A stretch of 64,000 nucleotides of DNA, from contig JAGVSM010002966.1 of assembly GCA_022494885.1 (NCBI GenBank), positions 1-64,000 on the forward strand, read 5' to 3'. A program made the position numbers and the translations under genes. This document shows, piece after piece, positions 32,387-43,929 of the stretch. Within the stretch, counting starts at the first letter, position 1; each line of letters opens with the position of its first letter. This DNA comes from Micrasema longulum (Eukaryota; Arthropoda; Insecta; Trichoptera; Brachycentridae). The notes below the pieces were generated by a model. It was given only the letters and a program-made list of their open reading frames with translations. It was not told the DNA's origin and did no database searches.

Positions 32387-32440
32387 TGTCATTGGCTTGA
32401 ATGTTCATTTTACACACTGTGTAACATCCATAATTGTAGT
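32387..32440. repeat. FB-A arm scrap
   Basis: CATTGGCTTGAATGTTCATTTTACACACTGTGTAACATCCATAATT follows the FB-A arm order. About 50 bases. Confidence 0.5.
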
Positions 32441-32444
32441 ATAA

Positions 32445-33620
32445 GTCCGAAAAGATTGGCTTATACTCAAAATGATGATTTTTTAAAAGGATTTCAGAAG
32501 TCCTAAAAAAAATTCTTTCAGGAAAATTGTAAACGAAAAAAAGGTGATAAATTTATTCAAAAATGAAAATAATATTAATGAAAGCAAGATAATCAGTTGC
32601 ACGCTTTAGATATCAGAACAGGGACTATGAAGTTTAGCGGTGATAAAAAACTTCTAAAACAAATTAGTTGTGTATTTCAAAAACCGCTTTCTCCCTATGA
32701 CGGTCATGGGGAGATGCTATTTCTGCCCAAGTATGAATAAAAAAAATAGCTAAGGTGTCTTTATTGTACTAAAATTACTATTTAAGTTATTATTCAACTC
32801 ATTTTGCATGATGTGAACTGTGAAGCACTAACGTACGAAATTGTTGGGATTCCCGAAAATTATTTTGTAATGCAAACCAGAATATGTCAACTGCCAACCC
32901 TGGACAAGTGAACGAGTATGTGGGTAAATTATATATACGAAACTCCACCGAAATAGTTATACAAAACGTAATCTGTTTCGGACTGATACTGTCATTTGTA
33001 TGTATGAAAGTCCAAATACAAAATACAGGATTGAAAAAGCTTACAGATATGCATATTTTGAATTATGTATTTTGAGCGTAAAATTCATAAAAACCAAAAA
33101 TAATTTAACCACAGAAAACGGCGAACTATAATTAGTCAATTTTTGTATTATATCATGCAATATATGGGATTAGTGTTATAAACAAAGTTGTAAATAAGAT
33201 CATAAAAACCAAGACAGAAGTACTGGACTTTATTGACAGATTTTCATATTAAAATCAAACACTGATTTGAGTCTACCTCAAATCGTTTATTATATTTTTA
33301 AACACACAAACAAAAAAAATCTGGAAATCGTTTCGCCACGTTAGGGCATTTTCAAACGAACGTGAAAACAAAATGGATTGCAGGTCCTTATATAGCTTTA
33401 AAATTGAAGGTATTTACGTACTTGACCTAACTATAATGTTTTTTTTCATCTATTGATATATTTTACATGCCCCTTAATTTATTTAAAAATAAATTAAGAC
33501 TTTTTGTTTCTGGCTGCGATACGATCCCACTAACTATTTAATGATGCCCACACCTGAAAACTTACTCCCACACTTATACACATAAACACACATCTACACT
33601 TACTCTCATACAAATACACA
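32445..33620. other. AT-rich stretch, nothing recognised
   Basis: No gene. A C/A-rich patch (33545-33625) resembles the C/A-rich patch near 2000, without clear homology. Confidence 0.45.
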
Positions 33621-33625
33621 TAAAC

Positions 33626-34029
33626 ACATCCTTTTGTTACAATATTTGAGTTTGTCCAAATGTTCGTAGACAAAAGACTGGATTTCACCCCCTCGGGAGT
33701 CATTAAGGTTAACAAATTACAACAGGGACAAACCAACTGGTCCAAAAAGAAGTGTAAAAATTGAAAATTTGTTTTCAGGCGTTGCCTAGTATGTGAAATA
33801 ATTCAGTCAGATGAATCTCTTCACAACAATAAAGGTTTCAGCTCTTTAACTTCACTAAAATCAACAAATGGAACAATTGAAGAAATATGGATGTTCAAAC
33901 ATAGGCAAAATGGTGAATGTTACACAGTGTGTAAAGTGGCCACTTAAACCAGTCAATGACAGGTCATACGCCCTGAAAATGCCTTGACATCCATATTCCC
34001 TTATTTAAGGTATTCTACATCCTTTTGTT
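33626..34029 (+). mobile_element. FB-A copy, arm 1 mostly deleted
   Basis: The head (ACAATATTTGAGTTTGTCC) is followed by a short arm-1 piece, the spacer (ACTGGTCCAAAAAGAAGTG) and a full arm 2. The 13-mer ACATCCTTTTGTT occurs at both edges (33626-33638 and 34017-34029). The right one overlaps the normal end sequence of the family, so I do not count it as a secure target-site duplication. Confidence 0.7.
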
Positions 34030-34039
34030 GTAACACAAT

Positions 34040-35588
34040 TCAATAGTATGTATGATTTTTATTGAGAAACTTCGCTGGTCTGTCTTTAAACCGTATTTAA
34101 AAAAAAATGTTACTATATCATTATCGGCTGTTTGTTTCTTTAAAATAAATAAATAAATTATTTTACAATACATATCAATAAATGCTTACTTTAGTTAAAT
34201 ATCATAAATTTCCACAAAACTATTCCCTATTACTAAATGAACACTTAGCCTTACTCTTAACTATTGGTTTTTCCTATAATTATAATCATTACGCATGCTG
34301 AACTTAAAACGTTCAATTTATTATAACTTAAGTATCTAGAATTATAAAACTATATAAGGACCTCCAGTCTATTTGATCTTCACATTCGTTTGAAATTTCA
34401 AATGCGAAACTAAGGCGAAACAATTTCCTGAATTCTTTGTTTGAAAATAAAACGAGTGATTTAATGAAAGTAGACACAAATAAGTGTTTGATTTTAATTT
34501 GAAAATTATAAAATTGAGTTCTACAAAATAAATAACAAGTCAATAAATAAATTGTTGAAAAAATTGCAATCTAAAAATGGTATGAGCTGGTCATGTCGCT
34601 GGTACCTCAAAATTCACCATTACCGTTTAGCGGGGAGGAGGTCTACGCTGAGGGCCGCGATTATAAACGGCTATCTTCATCGGTATATACTGAGACGGTG
34701 TAAAATAATATCGATATTTTTGTATGAGTGTGTATTTTTGTATGAAAATTCAAAGCATCTTCATCGGCAACCAATAATTGAACATGTTTAGAAAAAACAA
34801 TTGTAAACATATTATATTTTTCATACAGAAAACTTGAATTTACTTTGTAGATAAAATTGAAAACAAATTTTAACTTCTCATCAGAATACGTACCCAGGAA
34901 TGGATAGAAAAAAACGATAAAGATTTTTTTTCTCTTACCAGTCGTTCAGTCTTTGCTGAGTAATCCTGGTAAAACTTTCGGCCTCGAGGCACGTCAAACT
35001 ATCTCTGGCAAGATGCAGATACCGCAGATCAAATGAAGTGATTGGTCTACGAGCGATGGCTCCTGAGAGCCTTAACCACATTCTAAACGTCTACTACTGA
35101 TTGTCAATTGGCAGTTCATGTTAGAAATATGGGACGCGAACCTGACTTGTAGGATGCTCAGGAAACTGGAAGCCAACAAAAATACCCGGACGCTGTTTGT
35201 AGACACTTTATACATAAACTAGAGAATGTTAAATTTAACCTCACTAACCAAAGACAATTTAGAAGAGATAAGTCTGCCTCGTTTGTGGTTGATGACCTCA
35301 TTTATCGTGCTTATGCCCCTAGGTTCTATTCCTAGCAGGGTAGACAAAAAATATTCATTTTAAAGGTGGTTCTCTATTGCGAAATTTCATTGTGTCTGTA
35401 ATGGCACTTGAAGCATTAAGATTGATCATCTTTACTTTTATGTAACAAAAATGATCCAGATACGCTGCAATTAGAGATCAAATGCAGTCCTGTAAACTCT
35501 ACTGGGTGCAGATAGAGAAATGATGACGATGAACAAAATATAATGAATTCGTTACACAAGAGCATTTTTCAACATAATAAATTTCAAT
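34040..35588. other. Unique stretch with a LINE-J scrap
   Basis: 35045-35085 (GGCTCCTGAGAGCCTTAACC) resembles the MPPESINHA region of LINE-J at 55240. 34580-34690 is GC-richer and unique. No gene recognised. Confidence 0.4.
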
Positions 35589-35950
35589 TGTAATGATTTA
35601 TGGAACCCCGTAATCTGGATACGATTATTGCGAATAATTTGTTTGGAAAACTAGTATCTGGGTAACATAATTTGTCACAGATAATTGGGACATTTGTCCC
35701 CAGTGACGTAACCGTCTAATAGATGACGTCACAACCCCGCTGGCGATAATTAGCTGATTGGTGGATCGCAATCATACGGTCAAACAGACAGGTAATATTA
35801 GTTTTCGATTAGTTATTCTGATTAACGTAGTAAAACCAATCTAAGTTGTATAAATAGGGAAAATTACAAAACTTATTGATCAGGGACATCTGATAATGAT
35901 TCTTATTTACCGTTTCAAATAAAGGTATTCTGCTTTTTTATCAGAAACAT
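35589..35950 (+). promoter_or_regulatory. LTR- or promoter-like module (CRE, TATA box, AATAAA)
   Basis: It contains a perfect cAMP-response palindrome TGACGTCA (35724-35731), a second half-site GTGACGTAA (35703), an inverted CCAAT (ATTGG at 35757), TATAAATA (35849-35856), a TCAG about 25 bases further on (35879) and AATAAA (35918-35923). The perfect inverted repeat GGGACATTTGTCCC spans 35687-35700. A TATA box and a polyadenylation signal only 60 bases apart suit a solo LTR better than a gene promoter. ACATT occurs at 35690-35694 and 35947-35951 and could be a 5-bp target duplication around 35695-35946, but the ends lack the canonical TG...CA pair. No second LTR was seen. Confidence 0.4.
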
Positions 35951-36970
35951 TTTCTTTTTGTTGCTATTTTAAGCTATTGCTTATTGCGATGATGCTGCAT
36001 TTTTAACTTTAAAACGTCGAACATAGACTCAAATGTTTTACCCTTTAAGGTACAGATGTTTCATCAACCTTATTTCCGATTGGTGAACATTGTATTCAAA
36101 GGAAGCGATTTGCTAATGAATGAAAACAGCACCCAGTTTATCTGCGATGTACAAATCAGATAAATAATTTTGGAAAACAGAAAAGGTACCAAGACAGATA
36201 ATTCCGTTCTAATACTTTTTCTCAAAAAAAAACTTAATCGATTTAGTTTAGTTATATATAATACTTATAATCAGATAGTTGTCTTTTTTGTACAATATCG
36301 GGCTGGCACCTACGAGAGAGTGACCAAAAAAATGTTTTAATACCTGTTCATAACATTTCTCCGATACCGCCTATCCCCTTAAAGTAAGATACAAAAAATA
36401 CACGTTCTTAATTTATACTCCAGTAAATTATCGATACAAGGTTCGCAGACGAAGTACAAAGAAATTCCTTGCAATAAAAAAGCAAATTTTATTCACTTAA
36501 AAGCGTTCCTAGGCAAAAAATGTTGATGATAATTTAAATTTATCGCGAATTTTTATTACGAAATAAATTGAATAAAAACACAAGCCACTATGTGCATTTT
36601 TTATGATATAAAATATAATCAAGACATGCTTTGTAAAATTATTATTCAGAGAGACTTTGATGTAATTTTAGATTTTGAGGTCAAATGAAGGTTGTTCTGA
36701 AATTACCGTAGACGATTTAATAATATAATTCGTTCACATTCATATTCATAATAAAAATATATGTATCTAAGTAATCAAAGGAAAGATAAATGAAATAAAG
36801 CAGTCTAAATACTATTATTTCAAATGAAATTTGAATAATTTATTTTATTATTTTAAAACTTCATTCCTATTAGCTAGCATGAAGAAAAAATAAGATATTA
36901 AACTTATTGACTCATATCTCAATCTGAAGGATGAAAAAATATACGTGTAATTTGAAAGTCAAACGGTACA
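35951..36970. other. No gene recognised
   Basis: AT-rich; 35990-36180 is slightly GC-richer. No reverse transcriptase, integrase or primer-binding site was seen beside the LTR-like module. Confidence 0.45.
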
Positions 36971-36974
36971 TTAA

Positions 36975-37110
36975 GCCCGCCCCGTGGTCACATGATCACT
37001 GCATTTATCTATCGTGCAAGAGATCTCTGGTTCGATTTCTGACATGGTTGATATGAAATTGAGAAAAATTTAGCCTTGTTGACAAACAATTGGACATACT
37101 TAACAACTTG
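36975..37110 (+). repeat. tSINE-3 copy
   Basis: CCCGCCCCGTGGTCACATGA gives the A-box side, and TCTGGTTCGATTTCTGACAT the B box. Then GATATGAAATTGAGA matches 54253-54435 (CATGATCGATGTGAAATAT). Confidence 0.6.
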
Positions 37111-37170
37111 CTCTATTCAAGAGGTAAAAGCATTATAATAATTGAGTTTATCGCTTTTTTTATTAAAAAA

Positions 37171-37199
37171 ATAATAACAATAACAATAACAATAACAAA
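37171..37199. repeat. (AATAAC)n microsatellite
   Basis: About four to five perfect AATAAC units. Confidence 0.9.
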
Positions 37200-37442
37200 T
37201 ACATATTAAACATTGAAAAAAGTACGGTGACACAAATAATAAGAACAATCGCATAAGTGTAGGATTTTTTCACATATTTTACCAGCACTGGTAATGGGTG
37301 GATTTTTTAAAAAGAACTTATTATATTATCATGTTTTTTGTGTTTACCATACTAATTCGCGTCCATCTTCTGAACGAAATCAGTTGTCAATAAAAGGACG
37401 CACAACGCGCATCCTGCTCACCGTTTGCCATTTTTTTAAATC

Positions 37443-37835
37443 AAGTTTAAAGTTAACACTGTTTGAGTATGTCCAAATGCTTGCAGACTGGCTGGATTTC
37501 CTCCCTAGGGAGTTATTCATATTTAAATTTATTTCAACAAAGAGGGAAAACATTTTCTAGAAGGGAATATGGAAGTCTAGGCATTTACAGGGCTTATGAC
37601 CTGTCATTGGTTAGTATAAGTGGCCACTTTACACACTGTGTAACATTCACCATTCTACCCATGTTTGAACATCCACATTTTCTGGACTCATCCATCTCTT
37701 GGCTTATGTGTAAAGTGGCCACTTAAACCAGCCAATGACAGGTCATAAGCCCTGTCATTGGCTGGTAGACTTCCATACTCCCCTCTCAAAAATGTTTCCC
37801 TCTCTGTTGAAATAAATTTAAATAAGTTTAAAGTT
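37443..37835 (+). mobile_element. FB-A foldback element with 12-bp target-site duplication
   Basis: The body is 37455-37823, flanked by exact AAGTTTAAAGTT at 37443-37454 and 37824-37835. The head (AACACTGTTTGAGTATGTCC) is followed by arm 1 (37521-about 37639), a spacer of about 63 bases and arm 2 (about 37703-37823). Arm 2 contains a local inverted duplication (AGCCAATGACAGG...CCTGTCATTGGCT at 37731-37763). No coding. Confidence 0.85.
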
Positions 37836-37857
37836 CCTCTATTTAAATTTATTAATT

Positions 37858-38035
37858 TCAGGCTCCCGCAAAGTTAGCCTCTAGTTTATATCTTTAATTT
37901 TCCTAGTAAAGTAACCAGTAAGTCCTCTGTTAAGTTGCATTAAAATATCAATAATAGGGAAATATAACATTTTATAATTCATGAATCAATAAGGGCATTT
38001 AAAATACTTTTTTGTTTTGTTTTTAGTACATTAAA
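37858..38035. repeat. REP-J copy 1
   Basis: It aligns with 45005-45200: AAGTTAGCC(T/G)CTAGTTT, TTCTAGTA-GGTAA(C)CAGTAA, TAAAATATCA, AATAGGGAAATAT, ATAAGGGC...AAAATACTT. Unclassified. Confidence 0.65.
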
Positions 38036-38039
38036 TATA

Positions 38040-38170
38040 TATTTTTTAAAAATAAATCCCGCGGAAACGCTTCATTACATTGGCCACGCCAGGCCCCTTA
38101 TACGTTACGATTCGCAATAATATTTTACGTTATGTCATTCCAGAATGTATTTTGTACGAAGAGACCGTCA
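38040..38170. repeat. REP-H fragment
   Basis: CCCGCGGAAACGCTTCATTACATTGGCCACGCC...TACGTTACGATTC matches the middle of REP-H (CCCGCGAAAACGGTCATTCC, GGCCACGCCC, TACGTCACGATTC). Confidence 0.65.
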
Positions 38171-39080
38171 TATATTATTTTATCCGCGTTTATTTAGATA
38201 AAGTGATGATTTTACAACTGTTTTTTGTGCATTAAGTCTGGAAGAAAATGTTATAAATACTGTATAGTACCCGATACACAACAAATATATAATTTACTAG
38301 CGGACCTGAGAGACGTTGTCATGCCCAAATGCCCGCTATTAGTTGGTTTGCAAACCTTTTTTTTAATATTCGAATTTTCGATAAATTATATACTCAGTAA
38401 CATTTGACAATGAGTAAGACATTTCAATCTAAAAAGCAAAATAAAAAAAAATGCAATATCATCAGCCATAAACATAATTCTTCTGTACGTGTGATTTGCG
38501 TTTAAGTAGGTACCTAGGTACTTTTTCATGGTTGAATTCCAAAACATGATATAAATATTTTTTTAAATTTTAACACAAATCTGTTTTTGAAAATGTCAGA
38601 ATTTGCTCTTCTAACAACAGAGGTGCACTTTATTTAGGATTGCAATTTTTAAAAACGTATTAAATGTCAGTTAATATTATTTTAGTATTACCGACAATTT
38701 GAAAAAAACAAATAAATGTGTCAAAATTATAAGGAATTTAAGGAAAGAATCTGAATAAGATCCACAAAAACGAATGCTTTTTGATTTCAATACAAACATT
38801 TTTTATTCGCTAAAAAATTATATCTTCCCAATTTTTTAGTATATGCATTCTCGTCGAATGCAACCCTGGTATGTCGATGAATAAAACATTTATGATCCTA
38901 ACTTTTTTTATACAGAAAAGATTGAAGATTTTAAAGTCTACAAAAATGCGCACCGCAAAGTACATTATTATGCAAAAAACCGCACGTAAATTGGTTTAAC
39001 CGTTTGGTAGAACTTTAGTGACACCACACGTACAGAAAAAATATAAATAAAGATAACGCCAAAATCCTTCGTTAAACCTA
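38171..39080. other. AT-rich stretch, nothing recognised
   Basis: No recognisable gene. Confidence 0.45.
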
Positions 39081-39159
39081 CAAGGCAATAACGACCCACT
39101 CAAATAGTAAGCAATAATGCCAAACATTGAAAAACAAACTGATTCTTAACAAATATCAC

Positions 39160-39350
39160 GATCAATCATGTCTCGTTTTCGTGAAGGCGTATTTAAAAAA
39201 AAAAATATTTTGAAAATTATTTTTAAAAATTCCGCAATATTCATACTGATTTTGAAAAAACAATTAACTTTTCTAAAACCATTCAACATACTTTTATCTG
39301 TATTCATAGTGTGTGATATTTTCCTATTCGAAACAAACAATAACCTGTTC
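39160..39350. repeat. REP-H, right part
   Basis: AATTCCGCAATATTCATACTGATTTTGAAAA...CTTTTATCTGTATTCATAGTGTGTGATATTT aligns with 42165-42265 and with the inverse complement of 52938-53040. Confidence 0.65.
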
Positions 39351-40085
39351 ATTTAACAAAAAAAACTACAGTCCATAATCCCTCAAATAGTTTATTTTAT
39401 ATTCAGATAAAAAAGGAGTGTGTTAAACAAGAATATTAAATAAAAAAGTGTAAAGGATTTTGATAATGAAATCAAATCCTATTCACATTTAAATGGAAAT
39501 TCCGTAAACCAACTTATTGAAGATTTAGAGTTTCGGTCTTTTAAAATAACTTAAAAGGGTAACCACCCACACACGAACTTTTGCAAACAGACATAATAAA
39601 AAAATAAAACATTTCAAGAGTTGTTCAATGAAACATTTATACGTAGGTATTATTTCAATTCCCGAATAATTATTTTTCTAACGAAATGTTAACTTAAGAC
39701 TCTTGTTGATTTAAAACTTCGCGTCTTGAATAATGTAAATGAGAACATTTTGTAAAAAAAATACTGGAAATAATATTTATCATGAATAAATTTGAATACT
39801 GGAGAGCCGATGGAAAATAATTATTATTCTCTCGTTTAAATTGAAATATGAAACAAGTATAAGTAAGAAGTATAAATGTTTAAAAAAATACCACTTATAA
39901 AATGAACGGGGCGAAGTTTAAAAAAATAAAAATATTTTAGATATCACCAATAATAATGAACAGAAGCCGATATCATTTGCTCAACATAATATCGCACCTC
40001 CCAGAAAAAAAAAATATTACGAAAAAACTGATTTCAAGTTTTTTTTTTTTGAGAAATATTTGCACTTAAATGATTTATTTATTTA
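39351..40085. other. AT-rich stretch, nothing recognised
   Basis: No recognisable gene. Confidence 0.45.
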
Positions 40086-40089
40086 TCAT

Positions 40090-40160
40090 CAATGTTTTGA
40101 GTTTTTACATTTTTTTGTAGACAAGAACTGGATTTAAACCCCTTGGGAATTATTTTCTAA
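40090..40160. repeat. FB-A head fragment
   Basis: CAATGTTTTGAGTTTTTACA...TAGACAAGAACTGGATT...CCCCTTGGGAATTA matches the FB-A head. REP-L follows immediately, and an FB-A arm resumes at 41040. Confidence 0.6.
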
Positions 40161-40164
40161 TTGA

Positions 40165-40770
40165 GGTGCCTTGTTAAATCCCCCTGACGTTGGCGATCAC
40201 TACAGCAAAAGCATTTCAGTCCTAAGCTACTCTTATATTCTGCAGCCAGGACAACTGCTTGGATGTACTCGCGATAGTGATTCCTGGGAAAAGCTTTTGT
40301 GATGGATTTTTTGGATTGGATTTTTCTTTTACATTTTTTTTTTGCACTACAACAGGCCAGGAGGCCTAATTACAGTGGTGAATTACATCACAGAGCACCC
40401 AGGCTTGAGAAAAATCACATATTAATTTTTCTGTTCTCACCGGGAATCGAACCCGGAACCTTCCGTGCGTGAGTCAAGCGTCTTGACCACTACACCACGT
40501 AGGCCGCCTTCTGTCAGGGTTACCTTCCCTTAGCTGGTTGGTTTTGGTTTTAAGGCGCCAGACACTCCAGTTTCATCCTCTCGTTATCTGCTGTGATCAC
40601 AGCGTTATAAGTGTGATCTCATTGCCCAGGGTTCGCGACGTAGACGCTAACGAGTTAGACTAGTCAGTAGTGTTTCCAGTGGACTGCAACTGGGCATTCA
40701 CGGCATTTTTTCAAATCACACCCTCCAGCAAGATGTGACTCACTGCAACCCTACTGACAATTCGAATCCG
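40165..40770. repeat. REP-L copy 2, interrupted by tSINE-2
   Basis: Its two halves (40165-40310 and 40508-40770) match consecutive parts of 27348-27750. The break is exactly occupied by a minus-strand tSINE-2. Confidence 0.75.
40322..40508 (-). repeat. tSINE-2, inserted in REP-L
   Basis: Inverse complement: head GGCGGCCTACGTGGTGTAGT, GGTTCCGGGTTCGATTCCC as B box, body with AGCCTGGGTGCTCTGTGATG and GGCCTCCTGGCCTGTTGTAG, and an A-rich tail. The head is close to a real tRNA (GTGGTGTAGTGGTCAAGACG) but is followed by the constant SINE body. Confidence 0.85.
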
Positions 40771-41035
40771 AACTTTTGAGAATTACAAATATTAATATTT
40801 ATTTATTATATTGCACAATAAGTTCGTGGGATGACATGTAGTTGACGCAACTATTAGTTGACGAATCCACATTTTTATGAAGCACTAACCTTAAAGTAAT
40901 ACGTGGTAAAATTGCATAACAATCTGAGGTTAAGTTCATATGTTACAGTGTAGTGACGTTACTTTTGTAATTTTTAAAACAATGGAAAAACCTTAATTTC
41001 TTATGTTGATAAAGCATTGCTTTTTTAAGGGCAAA
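40771..41035. other. No gene recognised
   Basis: AT-rich spacer. Confidence 0.4.
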
Positions 41036-41039
41036 AATA

Positions 41040-41190
41040 CCGTTCATTGGCTGGTTTAAGTAACAGAAAAGAAATATAGATATTGAAACATAGACAGAAC
41101 GGTGAATGCTACACAGTGTGCAAAATCTTTACTTAAATTAGCTGACATGTCATAAGCCCTGTACATGCCTAGACTTCAAAATTACGTTTT
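41040..41190. repeat. FB-A arm fragment
   Basis: CATTGGCTGGTTTAAG, AAACATAGACAGAACGGTGAA, CATAAGCCCTGTACATGCC and TAGACTTC in FB-A order. Confidence 0.65.
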
Positions 41191-41255
41191 TTTTTTAATT
41201 TTTACATTTGATTATTTACCCAAATATTGAAATTCTTGGGGCAATTACCGAGCAA

Positions 41256-41430
41256 TAACCGGGCTGTGGTTTCGTGGAAGTATTGAAGACTCACCGGCCA
41301 AAGGTCCGAGGTTCAAATCCTACTCTTCCGCAATTCGATTTTCATTTTTCCAGCACAAGTTATTTACGACTTCTAGGAAATAGTCTGAAAATTTAAATAT
41401 TTGAGTAAATAATAAGAACTAAAGTATTTC
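41256..41430 (+). repeat. tSINE-1 copy
   Basis: ACCGGGCTGTGGTTTCGTGG, GTCCGAGGTTCAAATCCTAC (B box), AAATATTTGAGTAAATAATA, and an A run from 41438. Confidence 0.7.
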
Positions 41431-41514
41431 TCTGTAAAAAAAAAAAAAAAAATTGTCAATAAAATTATAATTAATCTGAAGGTGTATAGTTGTATTTGCA
41501 TATTACTGTTATCA

Positions 41515-41600
41515 GTGTTCTGATGAAGAGACGGGCATGTCTCAGTAAGCCAGAAAAGTCAAGTGTTTATAAAAAAATATTTACTAACATTTATTAGTCA
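41515..41600 (+). repeat. FB-E single arm
   Basis: TGTTCTGATGAAGAGACGGG, CATGTCTCAGTAAGCCAGAA and AAAATATTTACTAACATTTA match the right arm of 17712-18312. Confidence 0.65.
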
Positions 41601-41689
41601 TTTTTTTATTTTCTTTCTGAAGTCCTTTCCACAGGGTAACATTTTTGCTAAATATGCTAAAATCCACAATAAGAAATGAATGAATTTTT

Positions 41690-42285
41690 TTTCAACAAAT
41701 TAAAATTTGTAAGGGTCTATGAAATAATGACCAGTAAAAAAAAAAATATTTTTGAGACGCATAAAAAATATTTTTTAATTTGAAATATTATATTCCCGCG
41801 AAAACGGTTCATTCGGTTAAGTTTAATTTTAAACTTTGTGATAATTGAAATCGTACATCGTCACGAATCTTGACGTCATAATTATTGTCAAGAACAAACA
41901 TGTCCAGTTTTGAAGAAAGCATATTCTTCAATCATTTTATTTCAATCAGGCGGCCTCCGTGGTGTAGTGGTCAAGACGCTTGACTCACGCACGGAAGGTT
42001 CCGGGTTCGATTCCCGGTGAGAACACAAAAATTAAAAAATGTGATTTTTCTCAAGCCTGGTTGTTCGTAATGTAATTCACCACTGTAATTGGGCCTCCTG
42101 GCCTGTTGTGGTGCAAAAAAAAAAAAAATGAAAATGAAATTTCAAAAGTGACATGTTAAAACATTTTTCCACAATATCCGTATTGATTTTAAAATGACAA
42201 TTTATTTTTCTAAATCCATTTCACATATTTTTATCGGTATTCGTAGTATGTGATATTTCTCTATTGGTCATTTAAAAAAAAATCT
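41690..42285 (+). repeat. REP-H copy split by tSINE-2
   Basis: The left part (41700-41948) carries AAGGGTCTATGAAATA, TTCCCGCGAAAACGG, CGTCACGAATC and TGACGTCA (41871-41878). The right part (42146-42285) continues with TTCCACAATATCCGTATTGA and TTTTTATCGGTATTCGTAGT. Together they match the uninterrupted copy on the minus strand at 52938-53335. Confidence 0.8.
41949..42138 (+). repeat. tSINE-2, inserted in REP-H
   Basis: Head GGCGGCCTCCGTGGTGTAGT and B box GGTTCCGGGTTCGATTCCCG, a body ending GGGCCTCCTGGCCTGTTGTG, then a 14-base A run. ATTTCAA flanks it at 41939-41945 and 42139-42145, a possible short target-site duplication. The head is well preserved and could score as a tRNA, but two other copies share the whole 180-bp body. 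I call it a SINE, not a tRNA gene. Confidence 0.88.
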
Positions 42286-42539
42286 AATTATTTTTGTGCC
42301 AGTTTACGAATCCAAATATTGAATTGAATAAAATAACTTACAGCCGCCCCCTCAGCAGCGATTTGTAAATACGAGTAGGTTTTGATTGTGCGTATATTAC
42401 TGTAACTACATTTTTCATTCCCAATAGGCCAATGAATGATAGATGGCCTTGAATGACTGATCGAGAGGAAAAAATAATTTATTTTCCGTAAGCCGTTGAA
42501 TATCATGAATAAATGTATAAATCAGAGAACGAGAAAATC

Positions 42540-42735
42540 AATTTGCCTGTCAATGGCGTCCAGTTGCCTTTATGGTGGAAGGTTCGGTGAAATTAAGTAA
42601 TTAAATCCTCAACAACTAACCAACTCTGTGTGATTGATGGCAACCAGAAATGTACATGAATTGTTCCACACTGCGTTCAATTTAACCGGCCCAATATTTA
42701 TGTAACCAAAGCCGGTCTCTTTTTATGAATATTGT
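42540..42735. promoter_or_regulatory. GC-richer unique island with homeobox-type motifs
   Basis: Non-repetitive and less AT-rich than its flanks. Contains TGATTGATGG (a Hox/Pbx-type site), AAGTAATTAAATCC and CCGGCCCAATATTTATGTAACC. Candidate regulatory element by composition and motif only. Confidence 0.3.
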
Positions 42736-43850
42736 ACATGAAAATCCAAATATTCATTTAAAAATGTTCCTTTTAAACACTAACGTATAAAAAACACGGA
42801 TATTATTTCTACAAATGAGGTGTTTAAAATAAGTTGTATCGGTTTTTATTCAAATTAAAAATTAACACTAAAAGTAAAACGGCAAAGAAAATGTTCTACT
42901 CAAGAAGATATTATGTTTGCTTTTATGTTACATATATTATTTTATTTGATTATAAGCCATTAAAACTAATGCCAAGTAAACAGAAGTTAGAATTTTCAAA
43001 TCCTCATTCTGTTCACGTTAAATAGCGGGAATGGATTTTTAAAACCAATTACAACAGTTATATGAAGAAATATATATATCTAAGAAACTAAACAAAAAAA
43101 ACGTAAAACTATGTGACAAAGAGAAATAAAGGCAATAAAATAATGGTATGTAATAAATACAAAAACACGATCAACCTGACTTCCATCTAACCCATGCCAA
43201 TCCATCTTTATCCCACACTGTGTTGAATGCAAAGAGATCTACGAAAGGCCGAAAGATCTGTCTCAAAGAATTTTATGTAAAAAAAAGTAGAACACAAAGA
43301 AGAAGAATAAATTATTGACTAATTAGTTGTAAAATAATGAAGGAAAATTATTGGGTCGATTTTCTTATAAAAAAGAACGCCTTACTCGAAAACCGCTATG
43401 AAAGTTTCATTATAAAACTTTTACCCTAGGTATTGGTGTAAACACAAGTTGAGTCCATTTTTTTCCAAATAAAGAGAACAAGAAGAGAAATTACTCAATA
43501 ATATGAAAATTATATTTATTTGTTTTCTCCTTTATTCCCGATTGAAGGCGTACAGAAAGAAGATTCAAAAATGCTTACTTCTGTCTACTTGACATTCCAT
43601 TTTTAAGGCTTGTAATCAAATCAAATAATACATGTAACGTATGAATAAACACATATCTTGTAGAACAATTAGTTTTATTTTGAATGGTGTATAATTTTTA
43701 CCATTTTGTTTGTTGTTGCCCTTTTGGTGTTTATTTTTAAACTTGAATGAAAACGGGCAAAACTTATGTTCATCTAATGTAACAGTTTCATTTAAGATAA
43801 AACAAATGTTGCGTTGTCCTCAAATAAAAAAATAGCTATGCTAATTCTTA
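42736..43850. other. AT-rich stretch, nothing recognised
   Basis: No recognisable gene or repeat. Confidence 0.45.
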
Positions 43851-43929
43851 TTCTTACTTGTAATGGTGGAGGTCAGTGCTATGCAAACTCCTGACGTCTC
43901 TACGATCTGTGAAGATCTATTGTGACGGG

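Noticed and set aside
33626..34029. A fourth secure FB-A target-site duplication (ACATCCTTTTGTT)
   Set aside because: The right-hand 13-mer overlaps the family's normal 3' end, so the match may be coincidence.
41950..42025. A functional tRNA gene (good A and B boxes)
   Set aside because: The same head plus a constant 100-base body and A-rich tail recurs at 40322 and 24300, and no clean acceptor stem closes it. This is a SINE.
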